Shown in pieces: positions 37,706-46,166 of a stretch of 64,000 nucleotides of DNA (position 1 is the first letter of the stretch; each line of letters begins with the position of its first letter). Source of the DNA: Ruegeria sp. HKCCD7303 (GTDB taxonomy: Bacteria; Pseudomonadota; Alphaproteobacteria; Rhodobacterales; Rhodobacteraceae). The translations under genes were made by a program, and so were the position numbers. The notes beneath the pieces are model-generated. The model was given only the letters and a program-made list of their open reading frames with translations, searched no databases and was not told the DNA's origin. The stretch covers positions 620,001-684,000 of the forward strand of contig NZ_WVRE01000001.1 of the NCBI RefSeq assembly GCF_013111185.1, given 5' to 3'.

Positions 37706-38848
37706 ATGACGATTCACTGGTGTGGCACCGGCCTGTCGGCCATCCCCGGCCTGCGCCGCCTGATCGAGGGCGGGCACAAGGTCACTGTCTGGAACCGAAC
37801 CATCGAAAAGGCCCAAGCCGAGGTCGGCGACCTGACCGACGATATCCGGGCGTTCGACATCGAAGCCCTTGCCAAGGTGCTGGGCAAAGGCGATGTGATC
37901 GTCTCGATGCTGCCGGGCGACTGGCATGTTCCGCTGGCAGAATTGGCGATCTCGAAACAGGCCAACTTCGTCTCATCTTCGTACATCGCGCCCGAGATGC
38001 GTGCGCTGGACGACAAGGCGCGCGAGGCCGGTGTGATTCTGGTAAACGAAGTCGGGCTGGACCCGGGCATCGACCACCTGATGGCTCATGCGTTGGTCGA
38101 CGACTATCGCGCCTCAGATGTGTTCGATCCTGAAAACCACCTGAGCTTTATTTCTTATTGCGGGGGCATCCCGAAAACGCCCAACCCGTTCCGATACAAG
38201 TTCAGCTGGTCGCCTCTGGGCGTGCTCAAGGCACTGCGGTCGCCCTCGAAGTCGATCCGCGACTATGCCCCGCTGGATGTTGCACGCCCATGGGATGCCA
38301 TCAGCAGCTATATCGCGCCGCTGCCCACACCGGAGAGCTTCGAGGTTTACCCCAACCGCGACTCGATCCCCTTCATGGCGCAATACCATTTCGAGGATCA
38401 CTGGCCGGTCAAGGAATTCGTCCGCGGCACCCTGCGCCTGAACGGCTGGGCCGACGCGTGGTCGGATGTGTTCACCGAGATCGAAACTCTTTCCGGGCCC
38501 GAAGGTGACGCTCGCCTGAAAGAGATGTCGGATCAGTTCTGGGACGAAAACGCCTATGATGAGGGCGAACCAGACCGCGTTGTGCTGTGCGTTGGCCTAA
38601 AGGCCGAGAAGAACGGTATTGAGGTCTGGAACAAGACCTATGTCATGGATGCCTGGGGCGATGCGCGCGGCACCGCCATGGCGCGTCTGGTGTCGATCCC
38701 GGTATCACTGGCAATCGAGGCGGTCCTGAACCGAGCAATCCCGGCAGGGGTTCACGCAGCGCCCAGCGATCCGAAACTTGTGCAGGATTGGATGAGTGAG
38801 ATCGATACGCTGGCACAACATTTGCAGATCGTTGATCACTTGGCCTGA
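37706..38848 (+). CDS. Saccharopine dehydrogenase, L-glutamate-forming type (LYS9-like)
   Basis: A 380-residue member of the saccharopine dehydrogenase/Lys9 family, starting 4 bases after the previous stop. The N-terminal nucleotide-binding unit is short (IHWCGTGLSAIPGLRRLIEG then HKVTVWNRTIEKA). Conserved motifs are DVIVSMLPGDWHVPLAELAI, SSSYIAPEMRALDDKAREAG, NEVGLDPGIDHLMAH and ISYCGGIPKTPNPFRYKFSW, which are highly typical. It oxidises saccharopine to glutamate and aminoadipate semialdehyde. Directly followed by a hairpin terminator, so the GST-LYS1-LYS9 group ends here. Confidence 0.92.
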   Translation: MTIHWCGTGLSAIPGLRRLIEGGHKVTVWNRTIEKAQAEVGDLTDDIRAFDIEALAKVLGKGDVIVSMLPGDWHVPLAELAISKQANFVSSSYIAPEMRALDDKAREAGVILVNEVGLDPGIDHLMAHALVDDYRASDVFDPENHLSFISYCGGIPKTPNPFRYKFSWSPLGVLKALRSPSKSIRDYAPLDVARPWDAISSYIAPLPTPESFEVYPNRDSIPFMAQYHFEDHWPVKEFVRGTLRLNGWADAWSDVFTEIETLSGPEGDARLKEMSDQFWDENAYDEGEPDRVVLCVGLKAEKNGIEVWNKTYVMDAWGDARGTAMARLVSIPVSLAIEAVLNRAIPAGVHAAPSDPKLVQDWMSEIDTLAQHLQIVDHLA

Positions 38849-38857
38849 TTGAAAAGT

Positions 38858-38890
38858 GAAAGCCATCCCAGTTTTGCTGGAATGGCTTTC
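38858..38890 (+). terminator. Terminator after the saccharopine genes
   Basis: GAAAGCCAT-C-CCAG (38858-38871) pairs with CTGG-A-ATGGCTTTC (38877-38890) around a 5-base loop, with one mismatch. It starts 9 bases after the stop codon. The following bases ATAGTTCTTGG are only moderately T-rich. Confidence 0.75.
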
Positions 38891-38932
38891 ATAGTTCTTG
38901 GCTAAACATGACTTGCGTTCCCTTTCGGGCTT

Positions 38933-39136
38933 TCAGATGTACCGCTCAATCGTGTCTTCGATGTCGCTTCGATTGATGCCGAGCTCGGACAATTGTTGAT
39001 CGCTCAAAGCGTTCAGATGCTGGGCCGCCCGGACAATGTCCGGGCTGATGGCACGGATGCGCATGGCACGGTCGAATAGCAGCAATGCACTAGCAGCCGG
39101 GGCCGGTTGATTGGTGGGCGGGATAACGTCAAACAT
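38933..39136 (-). CDS. Small DUF1127 protein
   Basis: A 67-residue protein with the DUF1127 (YjiS-like) C-terminal motif LNALSDQQLSELGINRSDIE. The N-terminal half is proline and alanine rich. A GAGG ribosome site precedes the ATG. Small DUF1127 proteins in Rhodobacteraceae are linked to stress and RNA turnover (CcaF1-type). I looked for the CCUCCUCCC sRNA motif that can accompany them and did not see it. A second DUF1127 gene lies immediately upstream. Confidence 0.8.
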   Translation of the reverse strand: MFDVIPPTNQPAPAASALLLFDRAMRIRAISPDIVRAAQHLNALSDQQLSELGINRSDIEDTIERYI

Positions 39137-39193
39137 ATTGATAACCTCACTAACAATGAACTGGGGATGATTTAACTCAGGGGTTTTTCACCA

Positions 39194-39421
39194 TCATTGC
39201 CGGTAGGGTTTGTTGTGATAAACACTCTCGTACGCGCATCGATTGATCTGGTCCCGCTGGACACCGATATCGGCAAGTTGTTGATCATCCAGCTTCTCAA
39301 GATCGCGCACAGTTTTTGCAAGAATTCGGCGACGGAAGTGCTCGACCTTTTTGTCGGCGTACTTCGAAAACAGACCATCAAGAAGGCCGTTCTGGGTGTT
39401 TACTGCTTGGGTATGTACCAT
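39194..39421 (-). CDS. Small DUF1127 protein
   Basis: A 75-residue basic protein ending LDDQQLADIGVQRDQI and NKPYRQ, the DUF1127 motif, after a helical arm (KVEHFRRRILAKTVRDLEKL). The ATG at 39421 is preceded by AGGAGG at good spacing, a strong ribosome site. It is in tandem with a second DUF1127 gene 57 bases downstream. Probably a stress-related RNA-binding adaptor by family analogy; not shown here. Confidence 0.82.
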   Translation of the reverse strand: MVHTQAVNTQNGLLDGLFSKYADKKVEHFRRRILAKTVRDLEKLDDQQLADIGVQRDQINRCAYESVYHNKPYRQ

Positions 39422-39615
39422 GTCTTTGTCCTCCTAAACTTGATTTGCGTTGTCTTGGTGAAATCAAACTTGGGGACGCCGCCTTAACGTTATCAAAGCG
39501 CATCATTAAGGTTTGTTTAAGTCTGGGTCAGAGAAAGCACGTGGAGGATGAGTTATGCCGAGGCGTGTCCGCAATTTACGCCAGCAAAGTGTATCTCAGT
39601 AATAGATAAAGCCCA

Positions 39616-39636
39616 GATGGCGGCCAAACCGCCATC
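39616..39636. terminator. Hairpin downstream of the DUF3775 gene
   Basis: GATGGCGG (39616-39623) and CCGCCATC (39629-39636) make a perfect 8-bp stem with loop CCAAA. It lies 25 bases after the DUF3775 stop on the minus strand. The region following it on the minus strand is TGGGCTTTATC. Confidence 0.6.
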
Positions 39637-39660
39637 CTCGTATTTGGTGTGGAAAACGAA

Positions 39661-39978
39661 CTACATCAGGTCGTTCTCAATATCCTCAGCCGAAATGCCC
39701 AAAGCATCCAACCCGTTCTCCAAGTGATCCGACAAGTGTGGGGTTCCAATCAGATAGTCGGCACAGGGGGTCGAAGCTTCGGACTTGGCGGTGGCGATGG
39801 CTTCGGCCAAATCCTCGGCGAAAAAGCTTTCGCGGCCGATCCACATGATGGCGACCAGCTCGGCCTGTTCGTCTTCGCCCATGCGGTCGATGAACGCCCG
39901 CAGCTCGCCCTCGGCCCGGTTCAGTTCGCGGCCCATCATGGCCACCTGGGCAACTTTCCTTGCCGAAATTTCCAACAT
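39661..39978 (-). CDS. DUF3775 family protein
   Basis: A 105-residue acidic protein of the DUF3775 type: residues 40-60 read ELVAIMWIGRESFFAEDLAE and residues 75-95 read YLIGTPHLSDHLENGLDALG, the two conserved blocks. It is probably all-helical and cytoplasmic. Function unknown in the family as far as I know. It stands alone between a DUF1365 gene and the DUF1127 genes, with its own terminator. Confidence 0.75.
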   Translation of the reverse strand: MLEISARKVAQVAMMGRELNRAEGELRAFIDRMGEDEQAELVAIMWIGRESFFAEDLAEAIATAKSEASTPCADYLIGTPHLSDHLENGLDALGISAEDIENDLM

Positions 39979-40063
39979 GTCTTCAGCTCCTGTTGTTCGC
40001 GGTTGTCAAACCATCACAATCATCGACAGGGGCCTGAGTCTTTGATCTTACGCAAACTGGGGG

Positions 40064-40837
40064 TCAGTCACGCACACGCGACATTGGCTGGTCTGGTACA
40101 GGCTGGGATCGAAACGGGCGAAAGGTTGCCTTTTTAAGCCACAGTTTGAACGCTTGCCAAACAATCAGAGTAAATGTCCGCCGGGCCCCAAACGGACGCC
40201 GCAGCAAGGACCACAGGATCACCCGATTGGTTAGCGGCTGACGGGGTCCTGTCAAGGTGGCGATCAACCCACCGTCGGGTCGAGTATAGTCGATCCAAAC
40301 ACCAACCCTGTCAGGACGGAAATCAAATCGAAACGTATAACTGCCTTCGATCTTCTGGAATGGCGAAACATGCATCAGCTTGTCCGCCACCACCCGATCC
40401 GATGGTTCGATGGATGCAAAGTCTGGCTTGTGGCACAGATAACTGTGACGCGTCCCAAAGGTGTTCGTCACCTCGGCCACCACCGTATAGAGTTGGTCGT
40501 TGCCGTCAAAGCAGAACCAGAAGCTGACGGGGTTGAAGACATGCCCCAGAACCCGTGGCTGGGTCAGCAATATTATCCGCGCCGGTTGCGGCACGGCCAT
40601 CTCGTCAAAGCGGGTACGCACCCACGCGGCACCTTCGCCCTGACCGGGCGCCCCGCCATGATCACGCGTACGCCAATTGGCGAGGTTTGCGCGGTCACGT
40701 GAAAACAACAGGGGTGTGGACAACTTGGCCTCGGGGTCGAACAGGATGTAATCGACCGAATACCGAAACGCGTTTTCGATCCCGCCCTTGCGCCCGTGAT
40801 AAGTGTGGCCCGCGATATGATCAATTTCTTTTGCCAT
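40064..40837 (-). CDS. DUF1365 protein, likely RpoE regulon member
   Basis: A 257-residue DUF1365 protein. Conserved blocks are HTYHGRKGGIENAFRYSVDY, RVLGHVFNPVSFWFCFDG, VVAEVTNTFGTRHSYLCH and VSPFQKIEGSYTFRFDF. In related bacteria this gene sits with an FAD oxidoreductase and a cyclopropane fatty acid synthase and belongs to the singlet-oxygen (RpoE/ChrR) regulon. Here it is divergent from rpoE-chrR, and its promoter matches the RpoE consensus (see 40904-40933). Role in furan or cyclopropane fatty-acid metabolism has been suggested for the family; I infer only that it is part of the photooxidative response. Confidence 0.88.
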   Translation of the reverse strand: MAKEIDHIAGHTYHGRKGGIENAFRYSVDYILFDPEAKLSTPLLFSRDRANLANWRTRDHGGAPGQGEGAAWVRTRFDEMAVPQPARIILLTQPRVLGHVFNPVSFWFCFDGNDQLYTVVAEVTNTFGTRHSYLCHKPDFASIEPSDRVVADKLMHVSPFQKIEGSYTFRFDFRPDRVGVWIDYTRPDGGLIATLTGPRQPLTNRVILWSLLRRPFGARRTFTLIVWQAFKLWLKKATFRPFRSQPVPDQPMSRVRD

Positions 40838-40903
40838 CGTGTGTTTTCAGACCTGCCCATAACCGCTTAAAACAGCATCGTTTTCCGCCGTATTTGTATA
40901 GTA

Positions 40904-40933
40904 GTGTTACGGAAAATAGCGCGCTTTGGATCA
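40904..40933 (-). promoter_or_regulatory. RpoE (ECF11) promoter of the DUF1365 gene
   Basis: On the minus strand TGATCC (40933-40928) is followed after 18 bases by TAACAC (40909-40904), close to the Rhodobacter RpoE consensus TGATCC-N18/19-TAAGTA. The DUF1365 start codon lies 67 bases further on. Confidence 0.82.
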
Positions 40934-40949
40934 AAATGTCCCGATAAAG

Positions 40950-40979
40950 TGATCCGGCTTGGGGCGCAGCCCGTAATGT
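40950..40979 (+). promoter_or_regulatory. RpoE (ECF11) promoter of rpoE-chrR
   Basis: TGATCC (40950-40955), an 18-base spacer, then TAATGT (40974-40979) fit the RpoE consensus. The predicted transcript start falls near 40986, downstream of the first in-frame GTG/ATG codons, and supports the GTG at 41083 as the rpoE start. Confidence 0.83.
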
Positions 40980-41082
40980 GGTTATGTTTACCGAGATCAA
41001 TACTGCGACCTTGGACGAACCTGCGGCTGACACAGCCGCCCCTCAGCCTTGGCGCGGGAAGAAACGCATCAAGGGTAGACAG

Positions 41083-41640
41083 GTGAACGGAACGAAAGCA
41101 AGTTGCGACACCAGAACCGAGTGGGTGGAACACGTCAAACGCATCCGGGATGCGCAGGACCAGTCGGCCTTTGCCGAGCTGTTCCAACACTTCGCGCCAC
41201 GCATCAAGGCGTTCCTGATGAAATCAGGGTCTGATGCCACCATGGCCGAAGAATGCGCGCAAGAGGTGATGGCGACCTTGTGGCATAAGGCCCATCTGTT
41301 CGATCCAACACGGGCCACTGTGGCCACGTGGGTTTTCACGATTGCTCGGAACAAGCGCATCGACGTTCTGCGCAAGCAACGCCGCCCCGAACCCGAGGAA
41401 CTGGGATGGGGACCCGAGGCCGAGCCTGACCAGGACGACGTAATCGCGCTGCAACAGGAAACCGCGCAGCTGCGCACCGCCATGCTGGCGTTGCCTGAAG
41501 CGCAGAGAGAGCTGATCGAGAAGGCGTATTTCGGCGACCTGAGTCACCGCGAAATTGCGTCTCAGACCGGGTTGCCCCTGGGAACGATCAAATCACGTAT
41601 TAGGCTGGCGCTGGACCGCTTGCGCCACGCGATGAACTGA
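41083..41640 (+). CDS. rpoE: RNA polymerase sigma factor RpoE (ECF11 group)
   Basis: An ECF sigma factor of 185 residues from GTG 41083, which has AAGGG 7 bases upstream; a longer frame would begin before the predicted transcript start. Region 2 reads AFAELFQHFAPRIKAFLMKS then ATVATWVFTIARNKRIDVLR. Region 4 reads LPEAQRELIEKAYFGDLSHR then EIASQTGLPLGTIKSRIRLA. Partnered with ChrR, it switches on genes for singlet-oxygen and photooxidative defence. It appears to drive its own promoter and that of the divergent DUF1365 gene. The stop codon is 1 base from the chrR start. Confidence 0.93.
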   Translation: MNGTKASCDTRTEWVEHVKRIRDAQDQSAFAELFQHFAPRIKAFLMKSGSDATMAEECAQEVMATLWHKAHLFDPTRATVATWVFTIARNKRIDVLRKQRRPEPEELGWGPEAEPDQDDVIALQQETAQLRTAMLALPEAQRELIEKAYFGDLSHREIASQTGLPLGTIKSRIRLALDRLRHAMN

Positions 41641-41641
41641 G

Positions 41642-42301
41642 ATGAGTAAGATGAGCAAGTCGATTAAACATCACCTGACAGATGACCTGCTGATGGCATA
41701 TGCCGCAGGAACTCTGCCCGAGGCGTTCGATCTTATGGTCGCAACCCATCTTTCCCTGTGTGACCATTGCCGCGCACGGGCCGAGAGCTTTGACGCCGTT
41801 GGCGGGCAGGTTCTGGATGATCAGGCAGGCTCGGTTGCCATGTCTGATGCGTCCCTCGCGGCGACCATGGCCTTGATTGCGCAGGGCGCACCGAGCCCCA
41901 AGCCCGCGCGACCGGGCTGCGCCGTGCTGCCTACCCCCTTGCAGGACTATGTGGGCGGAACTGTCGCGGACATCCGCTGGAAATCCATCGGTATGGGCGT
42001 GAAGCAGGCCATTCTGCCGACCACCAAAGAGGCCACGGCAAGGTTGTTGTTCATCCCGGCCGGTGCTGCGGTCCCGGATCACGGTCATCAGGGCATGGAA
42101 CTGACTATGGTATTGCAGGGCGCGTTTTCGGACGAGGTGGATCACTTTGCCCGCGGCGACGTTGAGATCGCTGACGAGGATTTGGAACACACACCTGTCG
42201 CGGATATCTCGGAAGACTGCATTTGTCTTGCAGTCACAGATGCACCGTTGAAATTCAACAAGCTTATGCCGCGATTATTCCAGCCCTTCCTGCGCATCTG
42301 A
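41642..42301 (+). CDS. chrR: Anti-sigma factor ChrR (ZAS domain plus cupin)
   Basis: A 219-residue zinc anti-sigma factor. The N-terminal ZAS domain has the HxxxCxxC motif HLSLCDHC with an additional histidine in KHHLTDDLLMAYAAG; it holds RpoE inactive. The C-terminal cupin domain (residues about 110-200) contains AAVPDHGHQGMELTMVLQGA and IADEDLEHTP, giving the His/His/Glu/His metal site needed for release under singlet oxygen. ATG 41642 follows the rpoE stop with one base between, so the pair is stoichiometrically produced. Confidence 0.93.
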   Translation: MSKMSKSIKHHLTDDLLMAYAAGTLPEAFDLMVATHLSLCDHCRARAESFDAVGGQVLDDQAGSVAMSDASLAATMALIAQGAPSPKPARPGCAVLPTPLQDYVGGTVADIRWKSIGMGVKQAILPTTKEATARLLFIPAGAAVPDHGHQGMELTMVLQGAFSDEVDHFARGDVEIADEDLEHTPVADISEDCICLAVTDAPLKFNKLMPRLFQPFLRI

Positions 42302-42347
42302 CCTGCTGGTGATTTCCGGCTAAAGCGAAGCTTGAAAGGAAACAGAC

Positions 42348-42752
42348 ATGACAGGAAAACTTCTTTTGTCGGCCCTTCTGCTTGGTTTCGCGCCTGCGGC
42401 GTTAGCCCAGATGACCTCAGAGGTGCAATTTCAGTCCGGCAATTATGGCACCATGGTCAGCGGGGCTGTCACTGGCGACGAATACTTCGACTATGTGTTG
42501 GGCGCAAAAGCCGGTCAGGAGATGTTCGCCGACCTTCAGGTCAGTGACACCAATGGAAACGGCGTGGTCTATTTCAACATCCTGCCCCCGGGCAGTGATG
42601 GGGTTGCGATTTATAATGGCTCGATTGACGGCAATACCGCTCGGATCAACCTGCCAGAGGACGGAGACTATACGATCCGTGTTTATCTGATGGGAAATGA
42701 CCGAGATACCGGCAAAACCGTCGGGTACAACTTGGACCTGTCGATCCAGTAA
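42348..42752 (+). CDS. Small secreted beta-sandwich protein (g-type lysozyme inhibitor-like)
   Basis: A 134-residue protein with a clear signal peptide (KLLLSALLLGFAPAALA-Q) and GAAAGGA before the start. The mature part reads FDYVLGAKAGQEMFADLQVS, GVVYFNILPPGSDGVAIYNG, then LPEDGDYTIRVYLMGNDRDT, the layout of PPC-like domains including bacterial g-type lysozyme inhibitors. It should act in the periplasm. It lies 46 bases after chrR on the same strand and may be read from the RpoE promoter, though no evidence links it to the oxidative response. It converges on rmuC. Confidence 0.68.
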   Translation: MTGKLLLSALLLGFAPAALAQMTSEVQFQSGNYGTMVSGAVTGDEYFDYVLGAKAGQEMFADLQVSDTNGNGVVYFNILPPGSDGVAIYNGSIDGNTARINLPEDGDYTIRVYLMGNDRDTGKTVGYNLDLSIQ

Positions 42753-42755
42753 GTC

Positions 42756-43985
42756 TCAACCTTCGTGACGCGCCAAAGGCACAACCTCTGACGCGGCATC
42801 AGGTGCGATTTCTTCAAAATCGAAATTGTCCAGACGCTGCGCCCGTCGGCCAGCTCTTTCCGCACTGATCTTGATTTCCGAGATATCCTTGGCCGCCTGA
42901 CCAAAATGACGATCCAGATTGGTCACACGATCACCCAGACGCTCCACATCCTTGTGCAGCAGTCCCAATTCTTTGCGGATCGCACCTGCCTGTTCGCGCA
43001 TCCGGGCATCTTTCAGGATCGCGCGCATCGTGTTCAGCGTCGCCATGCAGGTGGTCGGCGAAACGATCCAGACGCGCTTGCCGAAGCTTTCCTGAACCAG
43101 CTCAGGGAACTTTGCGTGAAGCTCGGCATAAACGGCCTCGGACGGCAGGAACATCAGCGCACCATCAGCGGTTTCACCATCCAGTATGTATTTCTCGGCA
43201 ATGTCGTTGATGTGCTTACGCACCGTGCTGCGGAACATCTGCAGCGCCGCTTTCAGCTCAGTGTCATTAGTCGCGCCGATCAATGCTTCATACGCCTCCA
43301 GCGGGAACTTGCTGTCGATCACGATGGGGCCGGGCGGGTTCGGCAGATGGATCAGGCAGTCCGCACGACGCCCATTCGACAGGGTGGCCTGCAACTGGAA
43401 ACTGTCCCTTGGCAGTGCCTTTGACACAATGTCTGTCAGCTGGATTTCGCCAAACGCCCCGCGCGTCTGCTTGTTCGACAGGATATCCTGCAGGCTGAGA
43501 ACGTCACCGGACAGTTTGGTGATATTGTCCTGCGCTTTGTCGATCGCGGCCAGACGTTCCTGCAATTGGGTCAGGGATGTCGCGGTCTGTTTCGATGACC
43601 CATGCAGCGATTCTTTCATCCGCTCCTGCATTTCGGCCAGCGCGCGTGCAGACTTCATCGCGTTGTCCGCCAGCCGGTCATTCATCTGCTGCTGAACCGA
43701 GGAAAGGCGCGCCTCGACTGTTTGGATCACCTGCACTTGCGCATTGGCTTGCGTGTCCGAGACATGCTGAAGACCGCCGCGCAATTGTTCCTGCCCCTGC
43801 CCCAGTTGCTGCACATGCTGTCCCAGATGCGCCATCTGCCGCGCCAGAGGTTCCGCCATCCGGGCCGAGCGATTGGCCGCCCGCAGCGACAGGAACAAAA
43901 GCAAAAGGATCAGCAGGACAACCCCGCCACCGGTCAAAAAGACCGGGTCATCTACTGGGATCTGGGTGCCTGCAATCTGGATCAT
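42756..43985 (-). CDS. rmuC: DNA recombination protein RmuC
   Basis: A 409-residue protein. One N-terminal membrane helix (VFLTGGGVVLLILLLLFLSL), a long coiled coil (residues about 40-150) and the RmuC nuclease-like core: KQTRGAFGEIQLTDIVSKAL, CLIHLPNPPGPIVIDSKFPL, GETADGALMFLPSEAVYAEL and WIVSPTTCMATLNTMRAILK. Known to limit inversions at short repeats in E. coli. It converges with the lysozyme-inhibitor-like gene at a distance of 3 bases, and its start is about 57 bases downstream of the mutL stop. Confidence 0.93.
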   Translation of the reverse strand: MIQIAGTQIPVDDPVFLTGGGVVLLILLLLFLSLRAANRSARMAEPLARQMAHLGQHVQQLGQGQEQLRGGLQHVSDTQANAQVQVIQTVEARLSSVQQQMNDRLADNAMKSARALAEMQERMKESLHGSSKQTATSLTQLQERLAAIDKAQDNITKLSGDVLSLQDILSNKQTRGAFGEIQLTDIVSKALPRDSFQLQATLSNGRRADCLIHLPNPPGPIVIDSKFPLEAYEALIGATNDTELKAALQMFRSTVRKHINDIAEKYILDGETADGALMFLPSEAVYAELHAKFPELVQESFGKRVWIVSPTTCMATLNTMRAILKDARMREQAGAIRKELGLLHKDVERLGDRVTNLDRHFGQAAKDISEIKISAERAGRRAQRLDNFDFEEIAPDAASEVVPLARHEG

Positions 43986-44042
43986 ATCAGTCTTTATGTT
44001 CTCGTTTTGTTTCTGTCTTCTTAATTGGTTCCGAACGACGGA

Positions 44043-45905
44043 TCAACTGCGTCCGAACAACCTTTCGATATCGCTGAGTTTCAGCTCCACATAGGTCGGG
44101 CGACCGTGGTTGCACTGACCGGAATGCGGCGTCGCCTCCATCTCGCGCAGCAAAGCGTTCATCTCTTCGGCGCGCATACGGCGACCAGAGCGGACAGAGC
44201 CGTGGCAGGCCACTCGGCTGAGGATCGCCTCGATCTTTGCCTGCACCATCTGGCTTTCACCCTGATCGGCCAACTCATCAAGGATATCCAGGATCATCGC
44301 GCGGGCATTGACCTCGCCCAAGATGGCAGGGGTTTCACGCACAGCAACGGCCCCGCCACCGAAGGGTTCGATGGTCAGACCAAAGCGCGTTAAGTTTTCA
44401 GCAACGGCCATCAGGCGCGCACAATCGCCTTCAGACAGCTCCACGATTTCCGGGATCAGAAGCGCCTGCGCTGCAACGCCGTTTTCCGCCATCTGCGTTT
44501 TCAGCTTTTCATAAACCAGCCGTTCATGTGCGGCGTGTTGATCCACGATCACCATACCGTCGGCGGTTTGCGCGATAATGTAATTCTCGTGCACCTGTCC
44601 CCGCGCAGCCCCCAAGGGAAGATCCTGCGGTTGAGATTCTTCTGCCTCGGCAATCGGCGCAACCGGGGTAGGCTCGACAATGCTGCCACTGTAGTCCTGG
44701 GCCAGTTCAGCAAAGCCCGGAGATTGCGCCCGGTAAGCGGCCTGTCGCGCTGCTGGCGAAGGTCGATCCATCTGGTACACCCGCGCTGTGGCAGATTGCG
44801 CAAGTTCGGGCCGCATCGCGCCCAAGGTCGCATTGGCCACGGTCGAGGACGCCCGATGCCCGGCCTCGGCCAATGCATGGCGCAGGCTGGACACAATCAA
44901 GCCCCGCGCAACGCCGGGGTCGCGGAACCGCACCTCGGATTTGGCGGGATGAACGTTCACGTCAACCAGCGTCGGATCACAGTCGATGAACAAAGCCGCC
45001 GCCGGATGCCGATCCCGGCTAAGAAAATCGAAATAAGCGGCCCGCAATGCGCCAGTCAACATCTTGTCACGCACAGGCCGACCATTGACGAAAAGATACT
45101 GCGCCACCGCAGCACCTCGCGAATAGGTCGGCAAGGCAGCGTAGCCATAAAGCCGGATGCCCTCACGCGTAGCGTCGATTTGCAGCGCATTCTCGGCAAA
45201 CTCGCGCCCGATCACGCGGGCCAGACGGGCGTGGAGCGCGTCAAACAGATCTCCGTTCTCGCGATCCGCGCGGAAGGTCACACGACCCTCTCCGCCACCG
45301 GACACATCACGCAGGGTGAAGGTCACGGATGGCTCAGCCATGGCCAGCCGTTTCACCGTATCTGCAATGGCCTGCGCCTCGGCCCGGTCGGTGCGCATGA
45401 ACTTCAGCCGTGCAGGCGTGGCAAAGAACAGATCGCGCAGCTCGACGACTGTGCCTGCGCGCAAGGCCACGGGTTTGACCGCGCCCATCTTGCCGCCCGC
45501 AACGTGGATCTGCGCCGCATCCGCACCCGGAACGCGGCTGGTAATGGTCAGACGCCCGACCGCACCCAAAGAAGGCAGCGCCTCTCCCCGAAACCCAAAG
45601 GTATGGATGTTCAGCAGGTCCGACCCATCAATCTTTGACGTGGCATGGCGGGACAACGCCAGTGGCAGATCACCTGCCGAAATACCGCACCCGTCATCCG
45701 TGACACGGATCAGGGTCTTGCCTCCATCCGCAATATCGATGGCAATCCGCGTGGCCCCTGCATCGATTGCGTTCTCGACCAGTTCCTTCACGGCAGAGGC
45801 CGGACGTTCCACCACCTCACCAGCAGCAATCCTGTTGATTGCAGCGTCATCCAATTGTCGGATCACCGGGCGATCTTCGCCGATATTGGGGTTTGCTTGC
45901 GCCAT
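44043..45905 (-). CDS. mutL: DNA mismatch repair protein MutL
   Basis: About 620 residues from ATG 45905 ([11 protein letters not shown]), where similarity begins; the open frame upstream lacks it. The GHKL ATPase has [60 protein letters not shown] and [21 protein letters not shown] central transducer domain ([12 protein letters not shown]) and a C-terminal dimerisation domain ([43 protein letters not shown]) follow. The last block is the segment found in MutL C-terminal domains. It couples mismatch recognition by MutS to repair. Confidence 0.96.
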   Translation of the reverse strand: MAQANPNIGEDRPVIRQLDDAAINRIAAGEVVERPASAVKELVENAIDAGATRIAIDIADGGKTLIRVTDDGCGISAGDLPLALSRHATSKIDGSDLLNIHTFGFRGEALPSLGAVGRLTITSRVPGADAAQIHVAGGKMGAVKPVALRAGTVVELRDLFFATPARLKFMRTDRAEAQAIADTVKRLAMAEPSVTFTLRDVSGGGEGRVTFRADRENGDLFDALHARLARVIGREFAENALQIDATREGIRLYGYAALPTYSRGAAVAQYLFVNGRPVRDKMLTGALRAAYFDFLSRDRHPAAALFIDCDPTLVDVNVHPAKSEVRFRDPGVARGLIVSSLRHALAEAGHRASSTVANATLGAMRPELAQSATARVYQMDRPSPAARQAAYRAQSPGFAELAQDYSGSIVEPTPVAPIAEAEESQPQDLPLGAARGQVHENYIIAQTADGMVIVDQHAAHERLVYEKLKTQMAENGVAAQALLIPEIVELSEGDCARLMAVAENLTRFGLTIEPFGGGAVAVRETPAILGEVNARAMILDILDELADQGESQMVQAKIEAILSRVACHGSVRSGRRMRAEEMNALLREMEATPHSGQCNHGRPTYVELKLSDIERLFGRS

Positions 45906-45975
45906 ACCCCTAGACCTAGCACAGCCGCGCACGATTCTGCCACAGCTTTGCACAGGTTTTCTGATCAGAGAAAAG

Positions 45976-46023
45976 GCGTCCGGGTGGCCCTGAACGGTTT
46001 GGCCTTCGGGTCCACCCGGACGC
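45976..46023 (-). terminator. Large hairpin between sit operon and mutL
   Basis: GCGTCCGGGTGG (45976-45987) pairs perfectly with CCACCCGGACGC (46012-46023), a 12-bp stem with an inner CCC/GGG pairing. On the minus strand it is followed by CTTTTCTCTG. It is the probable Rho-independent terminator of the sit operon, about 145 bases after its last stop. Confidence 0.75.
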
Positions 46024-46166
46024 ACCAAGTGAGTGGTGTGAGTCAGCTAATGAATGGCTGCGTGTAACATGGGCCTGCCCAATAATCTGCTTAAGATTCA
46101 TCTTTTGGGCATCTGGGCAGAGTTTGGCCGATGACGCATGGGAAGGTGCAGCGGGAACGTGCCGGG

